NCBI GenBank assembly: GCA_964466315.1
Contig: CAYXNS010000045.1
Location: forward strand, 1 to 20,631
Direction of reading: 5' to 3'
Length of the DNA: 20,631 bases
DNA from: SMWC01 sp964466315
GTDB taxonomy: Bacteria; Pseudomonadota; Gammaproteobacteria; Steroidobacterales; Rariloculaceae
Below, one piece after another: positions 1 to 7,286 of this stretch. The position numbers and the translations under genes are program-made. The stretch's first letter is position 1, and each line of letters opens with the position of its first letter. Below the pieces are notes generated by a model that saw only the letters and a program-made list of their open reading frames with translations, made no database searches and had not been told where the DNA came from.

Positions 1-501
1 ATTCCGGAGGTGTTGAGAAACCCGATAAATTCACTCGATCCGAATATCAAGGGCGGGAATTACCTGAACAATATTCTGGGTGTCATTCAGGCGCGAGCGT
101 TGGCTGCAGACGACTGTATCATGTTGAACGATGCTGGGCTGGTCACCGAAGCGTCGAACAGCAATGTATTTTTTGTCATCGAAGACCATATCGTTACGCC
201 GGCTGAAACTGCCGGTAACCTGCGGGGACTGACGAAAATAGCCGTGCATGAAGCCTGCAAGGAGAGAGGACTAGCGACGGAAGAAAGAGACATTGCGGTC
301 AGAGAACTGGCCGGGGTGACTGAATGTTTCATCACGAGTGCAACGCGTGAGGTGATGCCGGTTGTCAGCCTGCGCTTAGCTGACGGTACTGAGCTCGAGT
401 TTCCGACGGGCGGTGGAGCGTTGACGCGCCGAGTTGCCGAGTGCTACGAAGAGTATCTGCGAGCCTATTTAGACGACCACGCCGAGCAGTCCTATTTCTA
501 G
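1..501 (+). CDS. Class IV PLP aminotransferase, 3' part (branched-chain or D-amino-acid aminotransferase type)
   Basis: The reading frame is open from base 1, so the gene begins upstream of the window and about 166 C-terminal residues are present (the family is usually about 280-300). The stretch RNPINSLDPNIKGGNYLNN, with its lysine at fragment residue 17 (bases 49-51), matches the position of the PLP Schiff-base lysine of fold-type IV aminotransferases. It is followed by LNDAGLVTEASNSNVFFV, the TE-x-SxSNVF signature of the family, then GNLRGLTK, ELAGVTECFITSATREVMPV and a typical C-terminal helix. Enzymes of this family exchange amino groups between branched-chain or D-amino acids and 2-oxo acids in the cytosol. 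The substrate cannot be decided without the N-terminal half. The internal GTG at base 10 is not a credible start because conserved sequence runs through it. Confidence 0.9.
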   Translation: MPEVLRNPINSLDPNIKGGNYLNNILGVIQARALAADDCIMLNDAGLVTEASNSNVFFVIEDHIVTPAETAGNLRGLTKIAVHEACKERGLATEERDIAVRELAGVTECFITSATREVMPVVSLRLADGTELEFPTGGGALTRRVAECYEEYLRAYLDDHAEQSYF

Positions 502-639
502 CACACGGATTGCCTCTAGGCTTCGGGCTCTCACCGACAGTACAATACACAACCTCGCCGGAAGCCAGCGGGCCGTGAATGCACGGCACAGCAGGTACTC
601 ACGACGTCCATTCGACGAACTGACCGGCACTGGGTTTGA

Positions 640-716
640 GCGGCTGTAGCTCAGCTGGATAGAGCACTGGTCTACGAAACCAGGGGTCGCAGGTTCGAAT
701 CCTGCCAGCCGCGCCA
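640..716 (+). tRNA. tRNA-Arg (anticodon ACG)
   Basis: A full cloverleaf can be folded by hand. The acceptor stem GCGGCTG (640-646) pairs with CAGCCGC (706-712). The anticodon stem CTGGT (667-671) pairs with ACCAG (679-683) around the loop CTACGAA, giving anticodon ACG at 674-676. The T stem GCAGG pairs with CCTGC around TTCGAAT, which contains the conserved TTCGA. The D arm contains AGCTCAGCTGGATAGAGC. The discriminator is G713 and the CCA end (714-716) is encoded. In bacteria A34 of this tRNA is usually converted to inosine so that it reads CGU, CGC and CGA. No integrase gene or duplicated tRNA 3' end is visible next to it. Confidence 0.97.
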
Positions 717-1256
717 TATACCCATCCAGTAAGATCCATTCTCGTCCGGGAAAGCCTAATAAACTTAATAAATCTGAAGAGACTATCCTGCTGATACTTA
801 GCAGTGATGCGACACTCATCTCCGAAATCGTCAATGCGAGGGGAGTGGCCGTTGCCCAGATAGTGACCAACACGATCGTATTGGATTTGGCCGACGATCT
901 AGCGTCGTCCGTGGAGCAAGCGCTTCAGGCCAATGAGTGCCAAGAGCACCCCGTGAATTTTCGCGCCTGGCCGTACTTCCCCGTTAACTGAATTCTTAAC
1001 ATGACGAAACCGAGCGGCTCATATGTGCTCCAAAGCGGAAGTTCGGATGATATATTTCGCCGTTGAAGCTAAGGTTACGAACCAACCCGTTCCTGCCGGT
1101 CAGTCTAGTTTGCCCCCCGACTGATCATCCGCTTCCGGAGGCAAGAGCGTACGATCATGCTGGCCCGCAGCATAGGAATTGGAAAGTGCCGGCTCCGGAC
1201 CTTTACGCACGGCTGACGCCTGCGTGGGCCGACGCTTGAGGTCCGCTCGTAGCTAT
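717..1256. other. 540-base stretch without a convincing gene; contains a start-less reading frame at 773-991
   Basis: No confident gene is seen between the tRNA and the DUF6152-like gene. On the + strand a frame is open from inside the tRNA to a TGA at 989-991. Its last 72 codons read like real protein (ILLILSSDATLISEIVNARG, then IVLDLADDLASSVEQALQAN, ending FRAWPYFPVN), but there is no ATG. The only in-frame GTG (845) has a purine run touching it, too close for a normal ribosome site. This may be the tail of a gene whose 5' end was lost beside the tRNA, or it may be chance. From 992 to 1256 I see nothing. Confidence 0.3.
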
Positions 1257-1652
1257 TCAGTAATCCTCTCGCGGCGCGCTTACCCAGAGCTGCTCGCCCG
1301 TGTCTACAATAGTGACCACGGAAGCATTTGCGGAATTACTGCCGTCCCTCGCGCCGAACCCGTTCACGTTGACGACGTCGCCTGGTTTCAATACGTTGGG
1401 TCTCCAGCCCTGCTTGAGTAGCGTGTTAATGCCGATCAGCTCGATCGACCAACTCTGCACGTTACCGTCGGCGTCTTCGGTGTCGATATGGATCCAAGCG
1501 TGGGGATTCGTCCATTCGAGTCGCGTGACCGTGCCAGTAAATTCGACCGGCTGGTTGATGTCGAATACGGCGGCAAACGAGTGGTGAGGTACGGCAGGCG
1601 CAGCCGTCAGAAGCCATGCCACGCCGACAAAAACTGAGAACACAGTTCTCAT
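1257..1652 (-). CDS. Secreted DUF6152-like protein
   Basis: The 131-residue product has a signal peptide (about residues 1-22, ending AAPAVP) and mature sequence starting HHSFAAVFDINQPVEFTG. It continues with TVTRLEWTNPHAWIHI, LKQGWRPNVLKPGDVV and NVNGFGARDG. This HHSFxAxFD, GTVTxxEWTNPHxW, L-x-x-GDxV pattern is what I know as the DUF6152 family of small periplasmic beta-rich proteins; no function is established. The start is supported by an AGGAGG element 8 bases upstream on the - strand. It is divergent from the gene at 1760, with 107 bases between the starts. The same domain reappears fused to a relative of that neighbour in the gene at 7287-8321, which suggests that the two products act together. 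Confidence 0.85.
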   Translation of the reverse strand: MRTVFSVFVGVAWLLTAAPAVPHHSFAAVFDINQPVEFTGTVTRLEWTNPHAWIHIDTEDADGNVQSWSIELIGINTLLKQGWRPNVLKPGDVVNVNGFGARDGSNSANASVVTIVDTGEQLWVSAPREDY

Positions 1653-1692
1653 GATAGGCCCTCCTGGGCATCATAATGACAAGTAACTTACA

Positions 1693-1698
1693 TATAAT
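1693..1698 (+). promoter_or_regulatory. Possible -10 box (TATAAT) in the divergent intergenic region
   Basis: A perfect TATAAT sits in the AT-rich gap between the divergent genes at 1652 and 1760. It would give a leader of about 55 bases for the 1760 gene. No good TTGACA-like -35 box is found at 16-18 bases, so this is only a candidate. No operator-like palindrome is visible. Confidence 0.3.
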
Positions 1699-1759
1699 AT
1701 CTAGGCTAGAGTGTGGTTACGAATCAGACAATCTTAGCACTGGCTCTGAGGGGAACAAC

Positions 1760-2809
1760 ATGAAAAAACGACTCACGACTTTGGTCTTGTTGGCGTCAAC
1801 CACGCCGCTGGCGGCACAGTGGCTGACGCTGCCTACACCGGGAGTCCCGCGCACGGCCGGCGATGTGCCGGATCTGTCCGTACCCACGCCGCGCACCGCG
1901 GATGGTCATCCCGATCTGTCGGGCTTGTGGCGCACCGAGCGAGTTCGCGGTGATCTGAACGATCGGAGCAAGTTCCAGGCGTGGGTGCGCACGCTGCTCG
2001 ATGAGCGCGAGAGCCGCTTCTTCACGGATAACCCCCGCTTTCGGTGCCTGCCGAGTGGGCCGGGCAACCTCACCAACGTTAGCAACTCGTATGGGTTGCG
2101 AAGGATTGTGCAACATCCAACCATGATCGCGATGCTCTATAACGACGGGACCTATCGCCAGATCTTCACGGACGGCCGCGAACTCGAGCCGGATCCGCTC
2201 CCAACCTGGATGGGTTACTCCGTCGGCCGTTGGGACGGTGATTCGCTGATAGTCGAGAGCAACGGCTACAACGATAAGACCTGGCTGAGTCGCGGAGTCT
2301 CGCACACTGAGCGCCTGCGCATTACGGAGCGCTACCATCGCTCGGACTTCGGGCACATCCAGCTAGACGTGACCTACGAGGATCCCGGTACGTTCGAGTC
2401 ACCGCTGAATGTGGTCATCGAGATGGGCTTCGTGGCTGACGAAGAGATGCTCGAAACCGTCTGTAACGAGGCCTACGCGGGGGAACGCGGCAACTGGAGC
2501 ACCGAGGTTGTGGAGAGGGACGAAACGGTCGTGGAAGTCTCTCGGGAGGTCCTCGCCAAATATGTCGGGACGTACAGAGGTATGTACTTGGAGAATGCCG
2601 TCACGATGGAAGTCACGCTGGAGGACGGTGAGCTGTTCATGCAGAGGAACGGCGGTGAGAAATTGCGGCTCCTTCCCCAGTCCGAGACCACGTTCGATTG
2701 CAGCTGCGGTTGGGCGTACAGCTTTACTCGCGGGAATGAGGGGATAGCGACCGAGGTCGCCGAGGTCCATGTTTCAGGTGGATGGATCCTCACGCGCGTA
2801 CCTTTGTAA
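1760..2809 (+). CDS. Secreted protein of unknown function, partner of DUF6152-like protein, with C-terminal DUF3471-like region
   Basis: ATG at 1760 is chosen because GAGGGGAA lies just upstream and the product begins with a signal peptide (MKKRLTTLVLLASTTPLAAQ); the ATG at 1676 would hide it. The protein has 349 residues. Residues 45-62 (RTADGHPDLSGLWRTERV) are the GxPDLSGxW start typical of a large family of uncharacterised secreted proteins. Residues 152-170 (GYSVGRWDGDSLIVESNGY) are its best conserved block. From about 264 (VLAKYVGTYRG) to the end the pattern resembles the DUF3471 beta domain found behind some hydrolases. Cysteines at 96, 235, 313 and 315 could form disulfides. No catalytic motif is recognised. 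Residues 85-240 align by eye with the C-terminal part of the fusion protein at 7287-8321. Confidence 0.8.
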   Translation: MKKRLTTLVLLASTTPLAAQWLTLPTPGVPRTAGDVPDLSVPTPRTADGHPDLSGLWRTERVRGDLNDRSKFQAWVRTLLDERESRFFTDNPRFRCLPSGPGNLTNVSNSYGLRRIVQHPTMIAMLYNDGTYRQIFTDGRELEPDPLPTWMGYSVGRWDGDSLIVESNGYNDKTWLSRGVSHTERLRITERYHRSDFGHIQLDVTYEDPGTFESPLNVVIEMGFVADEEMLETVCNEAYAGERGNWSTEVVERDETVVEVSREVLAKYVGTYRGMYLENAVTMEVTLEDGELFMQRNGGEKLRLLPQSETTFDCSCGWAYSFTRGNEGIATEVAEVHVSGGWILTRVPL

Positions 2810-2833
2810 CTCATCGTTGGGTTAACCGTTAAC

Positions 2834-2862
2834 GAATGACCGCTTCTGGCCGAAAGCAGCCG
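2834..2862. repeat. Short GACCGCTT..GGCC..AAAGC repeat-like motif
   Basis: The segment contains GACCGCTTCTGGCCGAAAGC, a short imperfect dyad centred on GGCC with GCTT and AAGC arms. Motifs of this kind recur in intergenic DNA of many proteobacteria, from memory. A looser relative (CGAATGTCCGCTCC ... GGGCGTCAT) lies at 3944-3973, also intergenic. Its role is unknown. Confidence 0.3.
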
Positions 2863-2872
2863 TCTGTTAACC

Positions 2873-2989
2873 GCTTGAATTCAACTGCAAAGTACAACTC
2901 TAACTGAATGGTGGGAAAAGCATTGATGTTAACGCACCTTGCCTCTCTCACCGTTCAGTTAGAGTTGTACTTTGCAGTTGAATTCAAGC
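2873..2989. repeat. 41-bp inverted repeat with 35-base loop (MITE-like or very long hairpin)
   Basis: The left arm 2873-2913 and the right arm 2949-2989 are reverse complements over 41 bases with one mismatch (T2909 against the base opposite C2953). Both outer ends begin GCTTGAATTCAACTGC, and weaker similarity (GTTAAC/ATTAAC type) continues a few bases outward. The loop 2914-2948 has no reading frame. The element occupies the gap between two + strand genes and leaves room for a promoter for the downstream gene (3099). It may be a non-autonomous mobile element or may act as a transcription stop. No transposase in the window carries matching ends. Confidence 0.85.
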
Positions 2990-3098
2990 AGTTAATATGC
3001 AGGCAGCTGCACAATCGAAACTGTCACCCCATTGATTACACTGAACAATAGCAAATTGCGATCAAAGCCAGAATCGTTCTAATTCTTAGGAGAATGCA

Positions 3099-3926
3099 AT
3101 GCCTATCATCGTTCGCGGTAAAGAAGTCACAGCTCAGACGATCGGCGCAGGGGTAACGAAGAAGTCGCTGCTGTCGCCGGAAAATACAAGCTCGAATAAT
3201 GTTTTGCTCGATCTCATAACGTTTGAGAACGGGGCGGCATTCGACTGGCAATTGAAAGACGATTCGTTCGGTTGGCTGCAGGTTATCGACGGTTCGGGTT
3301 CGCTAGCTGGCTATGGCCAGAATCTGGAGACCAATGGTGTGACTTATCTACCTCTGGGTTATGCTGGTACATTCAGGGCTGCTACTGACAGCATCCGTTT
3401 GTTGATGGCGACGGTTCCCGACGCTGCACGATTCGATCCTAATGTTGCCGAAACATCGCCAGAGTTAAGGACGACAGACTGGTCGCACGAGCCGGTGCTG
3501 CAATCGGAACATGATGAGCGCACTCGTATTTACATGGCAACCCGGACTTTGACCGGCACGAGCGCTTATCGGGGTGAGATGATCCGCTACCCGTCAGGTA
3601 CGCAGGCGCCGGCACACCACCATGAAGGGGCTGAACATTTCCAATATGTTCTGAAGGGAAACTGTACCGCGTTGCTAGCGGGCGAGGTATCAGAGCTAAG
3701 TGCCGGCGATGTGCTCTACAACTACGAAATGGAAGTTCATTCCTTCGTCAACGATAGCGATGAAGAGTTTGTCTTTGTCGAGTTTTTTGTGCCCGGTGGC
3801 TGCAAGACAGTTTGGGCTCCGGGCACCAACCCGTGCGCCTGGTTGCCGACTGGCGCCGATATTATGGGTCGGCCACCATCGCGCGACATCGCCTACCACG
3901 TACACGGTGAAGACAAGGGCATTTAA
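3099..3926 (+). CDS. Two-domain cupin protein
   Basis: The 275-residue product has no signal peptide and is presumed cytosolic. The second cupin domain (about 150-240) has both family motifs: motif 1 at 167-187 (GTQAPAHHHEGAEHF, with His173 and His175, Glu179 and a closing KG) and motif 2 at 203-217 (GDVLYNYEMEVHSFV, with His214). These are the usual metal ligands. The first cupin fold (about 35-105) has lost the histidines and is probably structural. The start is supported by TAGGAGAA 7 bases upstream of ATG. Bicupins with one metal site include dioxygenases and isomerases; the substrate here cannot be told. The ABM-type small protein begins 139 bases downstream on the same strand and may be co-transcribed, which would suit a ring-cleavage or polyketide-like oxidation, but this is a guess. 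Confidence 0.85.
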   Translation: MPIIVRGKEVTAQTIGAGVTKKSLLSPENTSSNNVLLDLITFENGAAFDWQLKDDSFGWLQVIDGSGSLAGYGQNLETNGVTYLPLGYAGTFRAATDSIRLLMATVPDAARFDPNVAETSPELRTTDWSHEPVLQSEHDERTRIYMATRTLTGTSAYRGEMIRYPSGTQAPAHHHEGAEHFQYVLKGNCTALLAGEVSELSAGDVLYNYEMEVHSFVNDSDEEFVFVEFFVPGGCKTVWAPGTNPCAWLPTGADIMGRPPSRDIAYHVHGEDKGI

Positions 3927-4065
3927 CCGACAAAAAATATTCTCGAATGTCCGCTCCTCTAATCGGGCGTCATAGTTAAGCTCCTTGTAGCATCGCCAGG
4001 TGTGATGGGCACGAACAAGGAGAACAAGAGATTTTTTCCTATCCCAGACAGGGGAGATATTGCCA

Positions 4066-4353
4066 ATGATTGAGCGTCACGTAACTTTTAGTGTATTACC
4101 TGATAGAACTCATAATTTCGAAAAGTTCTTTAGCGATAAATATCGACCGGCTATGGCTTCAATGCCTGGCTTTGTAACAGTCGAACTACTGCGTGAGCAG
4201 GAAAACCCAACACACTACCAGATGGTCATTCGATTTGAATCGCCAGAGACGGCAGCTGCGTGGCGTAGTTCCGATGTGCATCAGGCAATGAAACCAGAGC
4301 TCAAGGCTCTTTACCAGGGAAGCACGCTAACAGTTTACGATGTAGTCGCTTAA
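4066..4353 (+). CDS. Antibiotic biosynthesis monooxygenase (ABM)-like dimeric alpha-beta barrel protein
   Basis: The 95-residue product begins MIERHVTFSVLPDRTHNFEKFF and contains YRPAMASMPGFVTVELLREQ, THYQMVIRFESPETAAAW and a helix ending in a short strand. This is the beta-alpha-beta-beta-alpha-alpha-beta layout of ABM/EthD-like domains: His near the N-terminus, 'MPGF' and 'W.S..H' landmarks. The ATG at 4066 is preferred over the TTG at 4060 because CAGGGGAGA ends 7-8 bases before it. Family members are cofactor-free monooxygenases, heme-degrading enzymes or small isomerases; Trp65 lies where many have SxxHQ-type residues. The exact reaction is unknown. Confidence 0.8.
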   Translation: MIERHVTFSVLPDRTHNFEKFFSDKYRPAMASMPGFVTVELLREQENPTHYQMVIRFESPETAAAWRSSDVHQAMKPELKALYQGSTLTVYDVVA

Positions 4354-4385
4354 GGAGAGCGGGGAAAGGACTGGAGCATAGAAAC

Positions 4386-4460
4386 GAATGTTACAATATT
4401 GACGCCATGTGCCTGAAAGACATTCTTTGCCATAGCCACTCCAACGCGAGTAATCTTCAT
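4386..4460 (-). pseudogene. Remnant of an IS110-family transposase 5' end
   Basis: On the - strand, MKITRVGVAMAKNVFQAHGV is nearly the invariant N-terminus of IS110-family DEDD transposases (MKITRVGVDxAKNVFQxHGVD). The catalytic Asp expected after GV is replaced by Ala. Similarity is lost after about 23 codons and the frame ends around 4350, so only the first about 75 bases of a gene normally over 1 kb remain. Upstream bases 4461-4620 may be the element's left end, since they carry no gene, but I cannot define the boundary. It is a dead scar, not an active element. Confidence 0.75.
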
Positions 4461-4785
4461 ATTGGACTTCTTCTTTTCTGTGACTGTGATATTTCGCTCG
4501 GTGAATACTTCAATCCAGCCTGGCCCAGACGGTTTTTGCCTGATTCGGACCATCTTTTGGCCTGAACTGGGTACAATCAGGGCGAAGAATCATTCTCGTT
4601 CTTCGGGGAAGGCATGTCATCAGTTTGGGGGGCAAAACGACGCAATGTCGTTAAGGTTGCGGGATGGCTAATGTAGACGATCAAGCCTCACGGCAGGATA
4701 AAGCAGCACTCCGCCAACGCGACCTAACATCGTCGGATACACCACGCCTTCTGGGGGCGTCGCAGAAGGAGACGCCGGGATCGTC

Positions 4786-5109
4786 ATGCAGGAGATCGCA
4801 GGGCCTGATATGAAGATGTATCCCATCACCGAGGTCGAACTAACCAGCATTACTAGCAAGTCGACGTTGCGAGCTGTTTTCTTTTCGGTGGCTGCGGCGT
4901 TGGTGGCTTTTGCTGGATCGGTGTGGCTAAACGTTCGAGTAGAGGGAGGGCCGGCTCAATTGGCGCTTATGCCAGAAGAAATGCAGGTTCTTTATAATCT
5001 CGGAATCCCTGTGCTATTGATTGTAGCTGGCCTCTTTATAGCTGGCGGCTTCATGTTGTGGTTCTCCACTCGTCTAATGATCAGAAAACTTAAGAAGAGA
5101 TCTAAATGA
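4786..5109 (+). CDS. Small two-helix inner-membrane protein of unknown function
   Basis: The product is 107 residues from ATG 4786, or 99 from the in-frame ATG at 4810. A short N-terminal segment (MYPITEVELTSITSKSTL) leads into a first membrane helix (about 29-49, AVFFSVAAALVAFAGSVWL). A loop of about 20 residues follows, then a second helix (about 72-95, LGIPVLLIVAGLFIAGGFML) and a basic tail (RLMIRKLKKRSK) that should be cytosolic. Neither start has an ideal ribosome site: AAGGAG lies 14 bases before 4786, while 4810 overlaps the stop of a small upstream frame as ATGA, which could couple translation. I recognise no named family. Confidence 0.65.
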   Translation: MQEIAGPDMKMYPITEVELTSITSKSTLRAVFFSVAAALVAFAGSVWLNVRVEGGPAQLALMPEEMQVLYNLGIPVLLIVAGLFIAGGFMLWFSTRLMIRKLKKRSK

Positions 5110-5346
5110 GGGTCGGTAGGTTCTTACACAGAACATGAATATGGGTGTCTTTGATGTTGTTCGTGAGCCGCGACAAGAAGCTCTCCAAGCTGATGGTGCG
5201 AATGTCACGGCGAAATAGACCCATCGGAGCCTCGTTCGCATGCCACTGACACTAAGATCAGCCGCACTAACCAATAACGGTATACTCACCCCCCACCGGT
5301 ACTGGCCTCAAGAGCCTAGATCCAAGTCCGGATACTGGAGGGTGCT

Positions 5347-6372
5347 ATGAAACGACTGAACCTGAGCGTTGGAATTGTGCTGAGTTGCCTCGGGCTGAAT
5401 ACCCAGGCTCAGGACACGCTGGATATCTACTGGATCGACGTTGAAGGTGGCGCAGCGACGCTGCTCGTGACGCCGGAAGGCCAGTCGGTCCTCATGGATG
5501 CGGGCTATAGTCGGCCGGACGACAGCCATGCTAAACGAGTCGTCGATGCGATGAACGACGCCGGGATCGACAACCTCGATTACTTCATTGCCTCACATTT
5601 TCACGGTGACCACGTCGGCGGCTTGGTAGCGCTCGGGCGACTCGTACAGATCGGCGAATTCATTGACCATGGCAAGAGTGTCGAGCAGACTACGGAACGT
5701 GGCCAGCGTGCCTGGGAGGCTTATCTTGCAGCGGCCGCGACCGCAGAGAGGAGGGCACCGACACCGGTCAGACCGGGTGATGTGCTGCCTCTACGAGGTG
5801 TCGACCTCACGATCGTGACGTCGAACATGGCGGTTCCACTTAAGCCGATGGATCCTCAGGGCCCGAATACGCTCTGCAACGGCGCCGACCCCGGTCGCGA
5901 GAATGCAGGTGAGAACGCTCGTAGCGTAGGCTATATCGTGACGCTCGGAGGCTTTCAGTTTCTTAATCTGGGCGACCTGACCTTCGGCGGCCAACATGCG
6001 CTCGCGTGTCCGGAGAATCTCGTGGGTGTCGTCGATCTGATGCAGGTCCCCCACCACGGTAACAATATCGCGCCGCAGCTTGTGTCCGCGCTCGGCGCTA
6101 CGGCAGCCGTTTCGAGTAATGGTGCCCGCAAGGGTGGCAGCCCGGAGGGATATGAAGCGATGGCGGGAGTGCCCAATATCGAAGGCATTTGGCAGCTTCA
6201 TCGCGCGTTGGGCACCGACGAGTATCACAATACCAGTGAGTCGATGATTGCGAACCTAACCGAAGAAAACGATGAGGGTTACTGGATCAAGGCCGAGGTA
6301 CAGCCTGATGGTAGCAGTTATACGATCGTCAACGGCCGTAATCAGCACAGCGAGACCTACACAACGAAGTAG
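5347..6372 (+). CDS. Secreted metallo-beta-lactamase-fold hydrolase (ComEC/Rec2-type domain)
   Basis: The 341-residue product has a signal peptide ending near residue 22 (GLNTQAQ). The mature part begins DTLDIYWIDVEGGAATLLVT, the strand pattern seen at the start of ComEC-like MBL domains. Metal-site motifs follow: SHFHGDHVGG at 83-92 (His84, His86, Asp88, His89), GDLT at 209-212 (Asp210) and PHHGNN at 235-240 (His236/237). Asp51 in LMDAG is also conserved. The protein lacks the membrane domain of ComEC, so it acts free in the periplasm or outside the cell, perhaps on a phosphodiester or other ester. GGAGGGTGCT directly precedes the ATG. No partner gene is evident on either side. Confidence 0.85.
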   Translation: MKRLNLSVGIVLSCLGLNTQAQDTLDIYWIDVEGGAATLLVTPEGQSVLMDAGYSRPDDSHAKRVVDAMNDAGIDNLDYFIASHFHGDHVGGLVALGRLVQIGEFIDHGKSVEQTTERGQRAWEAYLAAAATAERRAPTPVRPGDVLPLRGVDLTIVTSNMAVPLKPMDPQGPNTLCNGADPGRENAGENARSVGYIVTLGGFQFLNLGDLTFGGQHALACPENLVGVVDLMQVPHHGNNIAPQLVSALGATAAVSSNGARKGGSPEGYEAMAGVPNIEGIWQLHRALGTDEYHNTSESMIANLTEENDEGYWIKAEVQPDGSSYTIVNGRNQHSETYTTK

Positions 6373-6564
6373 CCGGTGGCGGTTACCGGCTTCGCTTCGG
6401 CCAGGCCCAAGGGCGTAGGCTGAGGCGGGCCGAACTCGAAATGGGAATAGGGAGAGATGATGTTGATCATAGCGTACCGGGCCGTATTCAATCGAGATCT
6501 GCACCAGACCATCAGCGGCTCGACGCAGTAGCTCGCTCAGAGAGCTGGGTGTGAGGGAATGGTG

Positions 6565-7218
6565 ATGAATTTCAGGCGAGGCTGGGCGGTCGGTATTTTT
6601 GCAGTTCTTCCCTTTTCCGCCGGTGCCCAGACGGAGCAGGGCCTGGCAGATTGCGCGGAGATCGAGGACACGTTGCCGCGCCTTGCGTGCTACGACGAGC
6701 TAGCGAGTTCCGTCGGTCTCGAGCCACCGGAGGTCGTCGCGATACCGGAGGCATACGCGAGTCGAATAGTAGACATGCCGTCGAGCGCGTCGGAGCTTCC
6801 GGCGACGGGCGAGTGGACGGTATCCGTAGACGCCGACAGCGACCCGGTTTCCGTCTCATTTTCTTCCTGGGCCGTGTCGGGCGCATCGACCGAAGGGTAC
6901 GCAATAGCGATGACCATAAGCTGTCGTCGGGGCAGGACGAGCCTGTCTGTTCGCTGGGAGGATTATCTAGGGAGCTGGGCCTCGATATCGACTCGTATCG
7001 GGAACGAAGAAGCCGGCACGAGAGACTGGAACCTGTCTACGGACGGCCGTTCCGCGTTTTATCCGGCGCGCACCGTCGCCTTCATCACGGATATCATAGA
7101 AGCGGGCAGCGTGTCGTTCGAAGTTACGCCTTTTGCGAGGACTGCCGTGGCGGCCAGGTTCGATACGAGCGGCCTCGGCGAGGCATTCGACCCCTTTCGC
7201 CAGCTCTGCCGGCGTTGA
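6565..7218 (+). CDS. VasI-like secreted protein (type VI secretion-associated family)
   Basis: ATG 6565 is chosen because GAGGGA ends 6 bases before it, while ATG 6559 touches that element. The 217-residue protein has a signal peptide (to about residue 22, SAGAQ). It then has DCAEIEDTLPRLACYDELA (Cys30, Cys42), the CxxI-x-RLxCYDxLA motif of VasI and of several small envelope proteins. The second half (WTVSVDADSDPVSVSF, then SCRRGRTSLSVRWEDYLG and GEAFDPFRQLCRR at the end) matches the VasI pattern of a CxxGxT strand and a Fxxx-x-PxRxxC end. No other type VI secretion gene is in the window, so a role in that system is not supported here. It is transcribed with the gene 68 bases downstream. Confidence 0.75.
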   Translation: MNFRRGWAVGIFAVLPFSAGAQTEQGLADCAEIEDTLPRLACYDELASSVGLEPPEVVAIPEAYASRIVDMPSSASELPATGEWTVSVDADSDPVSVSFSSWAVSGASTEGYAIAMTISCRRGRTSLSVRWEDYLGSWASISTRIGNEEAGTRDWNLSTDGRSAFYPARTVAFITDIIEAGSVSFEVTPFARTAVAARFDTSGLGEAFDPFRQLCRR

Positions 7219-7286
7219 GGTGCAGCACCCGCGCGTCTGGATCAAGTGCGACGGAGGACAACGCGACAGCGTTGCGGAGGAGAGGA

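Noticed and set aside
640..991. Integrated element at the tRNA-Arg
   Set aside because: No integrase, no duplicated tRNA 3' end and no phage or island genes follow the tRNA.
5110..5346. Short frames (25-33 codons) between the membrane protein and the MBL-fold gene
   Set aside because: No ribosome site or recognisable motif; they are indistinguishable from chance frames.
6651..7286. Long + strand open frame continuous with the fusion gene, suggesting a much larger protein
   Set aside because: It overlaps the VasI-like gene in another phase, its translation is arginine-rich low-quality sequence, and a signal peptide with a good ribosome site starts at 7287.
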